Assembly: GCA_964586155.1 (NCBI GenBank)
Contig: CAZPHC010000030.1
Location: forward strand, 22,102 to 86,101
Source: SXNM01 sp964586155
GTDB lineage: Bacteria > Myxococcota_A > UBA9042
Direction: 5' to 3'
Length of the DNA: 64,000 nt
A model generated the notes under the pieces. That model saw only the letters and a program-made list of their open reading frames with translations. It did not search any database and was not told where the DNA came from. This document shows positions 1 to 7,049 of the stretch, piece after piece. The translations under genes and the position numbers were made by a program. The stretch's first letter is position 1, and every line of letters starts with the position of its first letter.

Positions 1-1
1 C

Positions 2-616
2 GCCGGCACCGCGCGCACGATGTACGGCACCAAGACCGAAGAGCGGCTGCAGCAGCTCGCGGCCCAGCGGCCGGATTGGACCTGGCTCGGCGCGACGTCG
101 CTGACGCTCAACGGCCGCACCATCGGCGGTCCGGCGACGGTGATGCAGCGGCTCGCGCCCTGGATCGACCGGCTCGAAGCGACGATGCAGCCGACGATCT
201 GCCACGGCGACTACTGCTTCTCGAACGTGCTCTATGACATCGGCTCGCAGATCGTGCGCGTCATCGATCCCCGCGGCTCGTTCGGCGTCCCCGGCCTGTA
301 CGGCGATCCGCGCTACGATCTGGCCAAGCTGCGCCACTCGGTCTGCGGCGGCTACGACTTCATCGTCGCGGGCTACGTCGAGGCCCACGACCTCGGTGAC
401 GGCCGCTTCGAGCTCGACTGGAAGATCCCCGAGACCGCCCGCCGCGCCGCCGAATTCTTCGACGACCACATCGAGGCGCGCGGCCTGCCGGCGGCCGAGA
501 TCCGGCTGATCGAGGCCCTGCTCTTCTTGACCATGGCGCCGCTGCACGCCGACGTGCCCTCGCGGCAGCTGATCATGCTGCTGCACGGCCTGGACCTGCT
601 CGACAAGGCGACCTGA
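2..616 (+). CDS. Phosphotransferase (choline/aminoglycoside kinase-like), 5' partial
   Basis: The reading frame is open to the left edge, so the N-terminal lobe is missing and the ATG at 20 need not be the true start. The visible part is the C-terminal lobe of an APH/choline-kinase fold. It has a Brenner-type catalytic loop HGDYCFSNVLYD and then IDPRGSFG, which holds the metal-binding Asp, followed by GDPRYDLAKL. These kinases move the gamma-phosphate of ATP to a small alcohol such as choline, ethanolamine or an aminoglycoside. The next genes encode a HAD phosphatase and a nucleotidyltransferase, which resembles LicA/LicC-type surface decoration, so a cell-envelope substrate is more likely than an antibiotic. 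The substrate cannot be read from sequence. Confidence 0.75.
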   Translation, partial: AGTARTMYGTKTEERLQQLAAQRPDWTWLGATSLTLNGRTIGGPATVMQRLAPWIDRLEATMQPTICHGDYCFSNVLYDIGSQIVRVIDPRGSFGVPGLYGDPRYDLAKLRHSVCGGYDFIVAGYVEAHDLGDGRFELDWKIPETARRAAEFFDDHIEARGLPAAEIRLIEALLFLTMAPLHADVPSRQLIMLLHGLDLLDKAT

Positions 617-666
617 GGGCGAAGATCCGGGCTTTCCGTTGCCATCCTCGGCAGCATCGAGACGAC

Positions 667-1029
667 ATGCGCATCTGTATCGACCTGGACGGCACCCTCT
701 GCGAGCTCAAGCGGCCGGACCAGACCTACGCCGACGTCGCGCCCATCCCTGGCGCGGCCGAGCGCGTCCGCGAGCTGCGGGCCGCGGGCCACGAGATCAT
801 CATCCAGACCGCGCGCCACATGCGCAGCTGCCACGGCGACGTCGGCAAGGTCGTCGCCCGCGTCGGCGCCGTCACGCTCGACTGGCTCGAGCGCCACGGC
901 TTCGAATACGACGAGATCTACTTCGGCAAGCCCAACGCCGAGCTCTACATCGACGACCGGTCCGTGCGCTTCGAGACTTGGCAAGCGCTGGACACCGAAC
1001 GCCTGCTGGCGATGGCGAGGTCCGAGTGA
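667..1029 (+). CDS. Small HAD-superfamily phosphatase, capsule-type
   Basis: This 120-residue protein starts with the HAD motif I DLDGTLC at residues 6-12, supplying the Asp nucleophile and Asp acid/base. Near residue 47 it has QTARHM, corresponding to motif II, and later GKPNAELYIDD, corresponding to motifs III and IV. It has essentially no cap domain, as in capsular-polysaccharide HAD proteins of about 120-130 residues. It probably dephosphorylates a sugar or polyol phosphate. The stop overlaps the GTG start of the next gene in a GTGA arrangement, so the two are translationally coupled. The start is the first ATG after the previous gene, 50 bases downstream of it. Confidence 0.8.
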   Translation: MRICIDLDGTLCELKRPDQTYADVAPIPGAAERVRELRAAGHEIIIQTARHMRSCHGDVGKVVARVGAVTLDWLERHGFEYDEIYFGKPNAELYIDDRSVRFETWQALDTERLLAMARSE

Positions 1030-1772
1030 AACTGGTGGTACCGATGGCGGGCCGCGGCTCGCGTTTCGTCAACGAGGCCATGCCCAAGCCGCTGATCGAG
1101 GTGTCCGGGCGGCCGATGATCGAGTGGGCGATGGCCGGCCTCGACGACCTGGACGTCAGCGGCCTCATCTTCGTCGCCCTGCGTGAGCACGACGTGCAGC
1201 ACCAGCTCTGCGCGCGGTTGCGGGCCGCGTTCGGCGAGGCGATCGAGATCGTCCTGATCGACGACGTCACAGAGGGCCAGCTCTGCACCGTGCTCTGCGC
1301 CCGCCACCTGCTCGACCCGGACGAGGACGTGCTGGTCGCCGGCTGCGACACCTTCGTCCGTGGCGGCCTGGCCGAGGCGATCGCCCATCGACCGGCGGAC
1401 GTGCGCGGCATCCTCTCGGTCGCAGAGCTGCCGGGAGACCGCTGGAGCTTCACCCGACTCGACGAACACGGCGACGTCGTCGAGGTCGCCGAGAAGCGGC
1501 GCATCGCGCCGTGGGCGTGCACCGGCCTGTACTACTTCGCGAGCGCCGCCGAGCTGCTGACGATGGCGGACCGCATGATCGCGGCCGACGACCGCAGCCG
1601 CGGCGAATTCTTCGTCACGCCGCTGTACAAGTACTTCCTCGACGCTGGGATGCGCGTGCGTGTCGCCGTCGCCGACATCGTCGCGGACATGGGCACGCCG
1701 GACGCGGCCCGCGACTTCGAGCAGCGCTTCGCGGCGGGCGAGATCCCCGACAGCCGGGGCGCGCGAGGCTGA
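1026..1772 (+). CDS. Sugar/choline-phosphate nucleotidyltransferase
   Basis: This 248-residue protein begins at a GTG overlapping the previous stop. It has the nucleotidyltransferase signature VVPMAGRGSRF followed by PKPL, which binds the NTP and metal, and GCDTFV near residue 108 as the metal-binding Asp segment. ACTGLYYF and RGEFFVTPLY later in the chain fit the same fold. The family joins a sugar-1-phosphate or phosphocholine to a nucleoside triphosphate, giving an activated donor. With the upstream kinase and phosphatase it forms an activation route for a surface-glycan building block. The glucose-1-phosphate and phosphocholine branches look alike, so the substrate is left open. Confidence 0.82.
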   Translation: MKLVVPMAGRGSRFVNEAMPKPLIEVSGRPMIEWAMAGLDDLDVSGLIFVALREHDVQHQLCARLRAAFGEAIEIVLIDDVTEGQLCTVLCARHLLDPDEDVLVAGCDTFVRGGLAEAIAHRPADVRGILSVAELPGDRWSFTRLDEHGDVVEVAEKRRIAPWACTGLYYFASAAELLTMADRMIAADDRSRGEFFVTPLYKYFLDAGMRVRVAVADIVADMGTPDAARDFEQRFAAGEIPDSRGARG

Positions 1773-1800
1773 GGTCGCCCGCGCGGCGAGGGAGCAAGCG

Positions 1801-2922
1801 ATGGCCAAGATCCGCGTGGTGCTGGACGACCTGCACTTTTCCGGCATGCACTACTTCGATTGGCTGGCGACTGGCCTGTGGACGCTCGAGGATCGCGGCG
1901 AGATCGAGGCCGACGTCCGCGTCACGGCGACGACGAGCCTGTTCCGCCAGCATCCGAAGCTGGCCCCGGCGGGCCGCCGCTTCGCGCCGAACCTGATGCG
2001 CTCGCTCGAGCGCGGCTGGCATACCATCATCACCGGCAAGGTGACCGACGGCACCCGGTCGACCAGCTTCGTCATGGACGCCGGCGACTCGCCCTATGCC
2101 TTCGACACCTCGCTGCTCGTCAGCACCGACCTCTACTTCAAGGCGCAGCTGCCGACGACGTTGGATCCCACGGGCTTCCCCATCGCCGAGGGCGCGCGCT
2201 ACCCCTACCACCCGGACGTGCTCACCTACCGCGACCGCATCCGCCCGGCGATGCTGGGCCGACCGCTGTCGCGCCGCCTGCACCGACGCGAGAACGCCAA
2301 GGTCCTCGCCGGCTGGGAGCAACGGGCGCAGGCGCGCAAGGACAACCCGCTGCTGGCCTACTTCGGCACCGACTCCGGCGTCGCCGGCGGCCCCGAGGCA
2401 GAGGTGATGTCGCGGTTCGCCGGCCTGGTCGAGCACCCCAACGTCAAGCGCGGCAAGCTCGTCGACCTGCTGCAGAGCCGACATCCGGGCCAAAGCGACG
2501 CGCGCGTGCTGCAGTCCAAGATCGCAGGCCGCGTGCGCCCGCCGCTGCCGGACGCGACCTTCAACGATCTGGTCGGCCGCTCGTGGCACAACATCAACGT
2601 CTCGGGCTTCCGCCGCAGCGCGCCGTTCCGCTTCATCGACGCCTTCCTGGTCGGCGCCAGCGTGCCGACCGACGAGATGGCCGTGCGTTGGTACGAGCCC
2701 TGGTTGGAGGGCGTCGAGATCATCGACCTGGGCAAGATGGGCTACGAGCTCGACGCCGCGGTCGACTGGGAGCGCATCGCGACCGTGCTCGACGGCCTGG
2801 CGCGCGAGTCCGAGGCGACGCGGCGCGAGCGGCAGCAGGCCGTGCTGGCTGCGTACCGGCGCAACTGGCAGCCGAGCGCGTTCGCCCGCTACCTCGTCCG
2901 CACCTGCACCGAGCGCTGGTGA
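1801..2922 (+). CDS. Unrecognised protein of glycan cassette
   Basis: This 373-residue protein is predicted to be cytoplasmic, with no signal peptide or membrane span. The ATG at 1801 follows GGGAGCAAGCG, an acceptable ribosome-binding site, and lies 28 bases after the nucleotidyltransferase. I do not recognise the family. The C-terminal half carries SGFRRSAPFRFIDAF, then VPTDEMAVRWYEPW. This loosely recalls the donor-side half of exostosin-like glycosyltransferases, but the match is by eye. Its place at the end of a kinase-HAD-nucleotidyltransferase set makes glycosyl transfer, or transfer of the activated group, a reasonable guess. It converges on the VIT-VWA gene with an 18-base gap. Confidence 0.6.
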   Translation: MAKIRVVLDDLHFSGMHYFDWLATGLWTLEDRGEIEADVRVTATTSLFRQHPKLAPAGRRFAPNLMRSLERGWHTIITGKVTDGTRSTSFVMDAGDSPYAFDTSLLVSTDLYFKAQLPTTLDPTGFPIAEGARYPYHPDVLTYRDRIRPAMLGRPLSRRLHRRENAKVLAGWEQRAQARKDNPLLAYFGTDSGVAGGPEAEVMSRFAGLVEHPNVKRGKLVDLLQSRHPGQSDARVLQSKIAGRVRPPLPDATFNDLVGRSWHNINVSGFRRSAPFRFIDAFLVGASVPTDEMAVRWYEPWLEGVEIIDLGKMGYELDAAVDWERIATVLDGLARESEATRRERQQAVLAAYRRNWQPSAFARYLVRTCTERW

Positions 2923-2940
2923 GCCGGCCGGGCCCCGCCG

Positions 2941-5900
2941 CTACATCGAGGCCGAGATCACGCCCAGATCGACGTAGGCGCGGTCGTCCATGACGACGAA
3001 GGGCTTGTCGCCGAAGCGCACATGGCCCTTGCCGTCGCTGTGCAACACGAGCACGCGGCCCATGCCGAAGCCCATCGGCCCCTGGCGGTAGCTGTGGACG
3101 AAGACGCGCAGCTTGGCGCGCGGGTCGCGGGTCGAGAAGCACTCGGGGCCCCAGCCGGTCGTGACGTCCGCAAAGATCTCACCACCCGCGGCGCGCTTGC
3201 GCCGGTAGAAGGCGTGGTCGTCGCGGCCGTCGAAGACGTGCAGGTCGACGTCGTTGGCGTCGTTCTCCCACGTCAGCAGCAGGCGCGTGCCGGCGCGGAC
3301 GTCGGGCTGGACGCCGTTGCGGCGCAGGATGGCGCCGACGCCGTCGACGTCCTTGCCGGCGTCGAAGTCCTTGGCGTCGGGGCCCAAGGCGGCGGCGCCG
3401 ATCACGGCGAGCAGCTCGCGCGCGGTGCGCTCCCAGGCCGGGAAGTTGCCGCTGCGGCGCGGCGCGTGCAGGCCCTGGTCCAGCGTCGTGGCCGCCGTCA
3501 GGTACTGGCCCGCCCGCGCCTCGGCCAGCGCCCGCATCAGCCAGCCGGTGGGGTGATCCTTGCGATCCTCGACCGCAGCGGCGTAGTCGTCGAGCGCCAG
3601 CGCGCGCGCAGGCTCCAGCTCGAGCGACTCGAGGAGGTTGCCGGCGAAGCGCCGGATGTCGGCGCGGCCCGGGTGCAGGTCGATCAACGAGCCGTAGGCG
3701 CGCGCCGACGTCTCGAGATCACCAGCGGCGGTCAGCGCCTTGCCCAGCGCCACATAGCCGAGCAGGTCGGCAGCGTTGCTCGCGACGTGGGCGCGCGCCA
3801 GCCGCAGCGCCTCGTCCAGCGGCGCTTCTGGGGCGTCGCCGTCGTCGCCCTTGGCGGGCGCGAGCGCACCAGTGCGGACCTTGGCAGCGTCCCCCTTGCC
3901 ACCGCGGCCGGCGCGCACGAGCAGCCCGTCCACCTGCGCCAGGATGCCGCGCAGCGCCGGCTTGCGCTTGACCTCGCGCTGGATCTCGAGCAGCTCGTCG
4001 CGATGGCCGGTTCGCACCGGGCGCGGCGTCGGCCGCGGCTCCACCTGATGGCCGCGTGAGCCGGTAAAGGTGAATTCGACGCGCGCTTGACCGAGCCCGC
4101 CGCCGGTCGAGACCCGCAAGTAGCGCTGCGCACGCTGGACCACACAGCGCGCGACGTCGCCGCCGAGTCCCGCCTGCTGCAAGATGCGGCCGAGCTGGGC
4201 CCGGCCATCGCTGCCGAAGGAGAACTCGATCTGCACCAGGCCGTAGGCCGAGGTCATCTGGGCACAGCTGCGCAGCGCAGGGGCGAAGCGGTACAGCGCC
4301 TGGTCCACCGCGCTCTGGCCGACACCTCGCACCGAGAGCACGCGGTGCCGCACCAGCTGCTGGCCGGGATGGGGAGCGATCGCGCCGGGCGGCATCCGGC
4401 GATCGAAGGTCGTGTCCGGACGCCGTGCGACGCCGCGCGTCGCGCTGCCGCCGCCGCCGCTGCCGCCACCGCGCAAGGCGCCGACGCCGCCGATCGAGTC
4501 GCCAACGTCGGCACGCGGCGCCTCGGCCTCGTCGAGGTCGAGCATGACGGCCTCGGCGCGCTTCATGGCCTTGGGCGCAGCCGACGGGGCCGCGCCGACC
4601 GGACGCGCCGCGTCGTCAGCGGCGGCCTCGTTGACCACGACCTTCTTCGCCTCGCTCGGCTTGGCCTCCTCGCGCGACGCCTCGCCTTCTTCGGCCGCGG
4701 ACGGCTCTGGCGCTGGTGGCGGGGCCGCGTTGCCGGTCGGCGCGGGAGCGGCGCGGTCCTCAGCCCCTGCTGCCCGATTGGCCATCGCCCCGTCAGCACC
4801 AGCCGCCCCCTGGGCCTCCTCGATCTCGGGCTGCTCGCGCCGCTGCTCGACGCGATCCGGGTCCGGCGCGGGCGCGGCAGCGGCTGGCCGCCGGTCCGTC
4901 GGCTGGCCCAAGGCTTCGAGCAGGTCCTTGTTGCCGCTCTTGACCGCCGGCTGGTCGGCCTCGTCGCGGGCCGCGAGGCTGGTCGCGCCGTCCTCGCCGA
5001 TGGTCAGGATCGCGGCGCGATCGGTGCGGCTGATGCCGTAGCGGGCGTAGTCGGCGTCGGTCTCGAGCACCAGCAGCGAGGTCCAGCGCGAGACGACCCG
5101 ATGCTGCAGGCTGAGCTCGACGACCTTGCGCTGGATCGCCTCGCGGATCGCCGGCTCGCCGCGGTCGTGCTCGGCCTGCAGCAGCTCGACGCGGGCGCGG
5201 GCCCAGGCGCGCTCCAACAGGCGCTCGTCGCCGCGGCGGGCGAGTGGCCGCAGCGTGCCATTGGCGCCGCCGCTGACCAGGACCTCGATCGGCCCGTCGC
5301 CCTGCTCGATCTCGGCCCAGACCAGCGCCGAGCCGTCGGCTTCGAGGCCGACGATGCGATCCGGCCAGGTCCACGCGGCGCCGACGACCTTGACCTCGAT
5401 CGGCGCCAACGTCCGGCGTCCCAGGCGCTCGACGGCGTCCGGCTCGATGCCCGCGTGGATCACGACGCCGTCGTTGCGCAGGTTGCCGCCCACCAGGCGC
5501 GCGAGCAGCGCCTCGTCGCGGGCGGCGGTCGACGTGATCGCGTCCAAGCGCTCGACCTTGGCGCCCTCGAGCTCGTGGACCAGGTCGGCGAGCCTCGAGC
5601 CGTCGCGTTCGCCGGCCGTGGCGACACCGTCGCTGAGCAACACGACGCGGCTCGGCGCGCCGAGGGCCGTCGCCTCGGCCTTGGCGGCCCGCAGCGCAGC
5701 GGCCAGATCGGTCGCGCCCAAGGCGCCGCGCCGGCGAAAGGCGTCGAGCGCTTCGGCGCCGAACCGCCCCGCCTCGCCCTGCCAGATCGACGCGACGCCC
5801 TGGTCGAAGGCGACGATGCGCAGCCGGCCGTGGTCGCGCTCGACCCGCTTGGCGAGGTGCTCCAGCTGCCGCAGCCGCGTCTCGAACGCGAGCGCGCCAG

Positions 5901-6918
5901 AGGCCGAGGTGTCGACCAGCGCGATCACGTCGCCAAGCGGCGCGTCGCGGCGGTCGTCGTCGCCGCTCGGATCGAGCAGGCCGGCGTCGACGCGGACGAC
6001 AGCGACCTTGCCGGCGCGGACCGCGGCCCAGCCGGCGTCGAGCACGCCGGGACGGATCTCGAGGTCGACCGCCGGCTGGATATGCTCGCGGTGGACGCGG
6101 ACCTCCTTGCGGTTGCCGACGACCGCGCCGAGGGTGCCGGCCGGCGCGGCGTCGCTGCCATCGCCCTGGACGAAGACGCGGACGTCGAGCTCGGCGAGCT
6201 CGGGCAGGCCGACCAGCGGCAGGGTCCAGGTCGCCGTCGGATCGGTGCGCTCGGCGGACCACGCGACGATGATCTCCTTGTCGGCGTCGGCCTCGATCGG
6301 GAACACGCGCGCCGAGAAGCGGTTGCCGCTCTCTTGCTCGAGCAGCGCCGGATCCTGCTTGCGGTGCAGGAAGTCCTCGTAGATCGTGCGGGCGCGTTGC
6401 TTCTCGACGACCTCGCCCTCCATCCAACGATCGCCGGTCTTCATCGCGAAGCGCGCGATCGTGGCCTTGTCGGGCAACGTCAGCTCGAAGCGGCCCTCAC
6501 GGCGGCGGCGTTCGGGGTTGTGGAACGTCAGGCGCAGTTCGCAATGCGAGAGCGGACCGTCGATCACGGCGCGCGCGCTGTAGCGGCGCAGCTCCATGCC
6601 CTGCCCGTCCGCCGACGTCAGCGCGACGGGCGCGGACCGCGCGGCGAGCTGCTGCCGCGGCGCTCGCCCCAGGTCATCGGCGTTGCTCAGCGGCCCGTCC
6701 TGGTGCGGCGGCGGAGGCATCGCGGCGCTTGGGGCCGCGCCCGACGGGTCGGCGCCGTTGGCAGCGGTGCTCGTCGCCTGCTGCGGCGGAGGCTCGGGCG
6801 CCTCGGGCGGCGTCGGGCCGGGCTTGCCGACGCAGGCGACCAGCAACGAGAGCACCACCCACGCGGGCAAGGCACGCGACTGTCCGAGGGGACCGGGGCG
6901 AGGGGCGAGGGGCGTCAT
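2941..6918 (-). CDS. VIT-VWA lipoprotein with AgmX/TonB-like, TPR and DUF2135-like domains
   Basis: This 1325-residue protein starts at the ATG directly behind GGAGGTTCC. It has a lipoprotein signal ending LLVAC near residue 34. A VIT domain lies at about 106-226 and a VWA domain at about 325-480, with an intact metal site DTSAS. A Pro/Ala/Glu-rich linker follows. At about 850-950 there is an AgmX/PglI C-terminal-like segment (ALYRFAPALRSC, VQIEFSFGSDGR). Helical repeats resembling TPRs lie at about 1030-1120. The C-terminal domain has LLLTWENDANDVDLHVFDG, as in DUF2135/YfaP proteins. VIT-VWA proteins usually mediate protein-protein contact. Here the anchor implies a role at the envelope, and the biochemical function is unknown. 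Confidence 0.85.
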   Translation of the reverse strand: MTPLAPRPGPLGQSRALPAWVVLSLLVACVGKPGPTPPEAPEPPPQQATSTAANGADPSGAAPSAAMPPPPHQDGPLSNADDLGRAPRQQLAARSAPVALTSADGQGMELRRYSARAVIDGPLSHCELRLTFHNPERRRREGRFELTLPDKATIARFAMKTGDRWMEGEVVEKQRARTIYEDFLHRKQDPALLEQESGNRFSARVFPIEADADKEIIVAWSAERTDPTATWTLPLVGLPELAELDVRVFVQGDGSDAAPAGTLGAVVGNRKEVRVHREHIQPAVDLEIRPGVLDAGWAAVRAGKVAVVRVDAGLLDPSGDDDRRDAPLGDVIALVDTSASGALAFETRLRQLEHLAKRVERDHGRLRIVAFDQGVASIWQGEAGRFGAEALDAFRRRGALGATDLAAALRAAKAEATALGAPSRVVLLSDGVATAGERDGSRLADLVHELEGAKVERLDAITSTAARDEALLARLVGGNLRNDGVVIHAGIEPDAVERLGRRTLAPIEVKVVGAAWTWPDRIVGLEADGSALVWAEIEQGDGPIEVLVSGGANGTLRPLARRGDERLLERAWARARVELLQAEHDRGEPAIREAIQRKVVELSLQHRVVSRWTSLLVLETDADYARYGISRTDRAAILTIGEDGATSLAARDEADQPAVKSGNKDLLEALGQPTDRRPAAAAPAPDPDRVEQRREQPEIEEAQGAAGADGAMANRAAGAEDRAAPAPTGNAAPPPAPEPSAAEEGEASREEAKPSEAKKVVVNEAAADDAARPVGAAPSAAPKAMKRAEAVMLDLDEAEAPRADVGDSIGGVGALRGGGSGGGGSATRGVARRPDTTFDRRMPPGAIAPHPGQQLVRHRVLSVRGVGQSAVDQALYRFAPALRSCAQMTSAYGLVQIEFSFGSDGRAQLGRILQQAGLGGDVARCVVQRAQRYLRVSTGGGLGQARVEFTFTGSRGHQVEPRPTPRPVRTGHRDELLEIQREVKRKPALRGILAQVDGLLVRAGRGGKGDAAKVRTGALAPAKGDDGDAPEAPLDEALRLARAHVASNAADLLGYVALGKALTAAGDLETSARAYGSLIDLHPGRADIRRFAGNLLESLELEPARALALDDYAAAVEDRKDHPTGWLMRALAEARAGQYLTAATTLDQGLHAPRRSGNFPAWERTARELLAVIGAAALGPDAKDFDAGKDVDGVGAILRRNGVQPDVRAGTRLLLTWENDANDVDLHVFDGRDDHAFYRRKRAAGGEIFADVTTGWGPECFSTRDPRAKLRVFVHSYRQGPMGFGMGRVLVLHSDGKGHVRFGDKPFVVMDDRAYVDLGVISASM

Positions 6919-7049
6919 GGAACCTCCGATGGCTGCTGCGTCAGGCCGCATCGGGCAACGACGCACGACGAGCCCCCACGATCTGCGGTGCCGGTGGATT
7001 CCATGGGGGCGCGACGCTACCGTAGCACAGCCAGGCCAGGAGGGATCCC

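Noticed and set aside
2..616. Antibiotic-resistance aminoglycoside kinase
   Set aside because: The family is shared with choline and sugar kinases, and the neighbours point to surface glycan synthesis.
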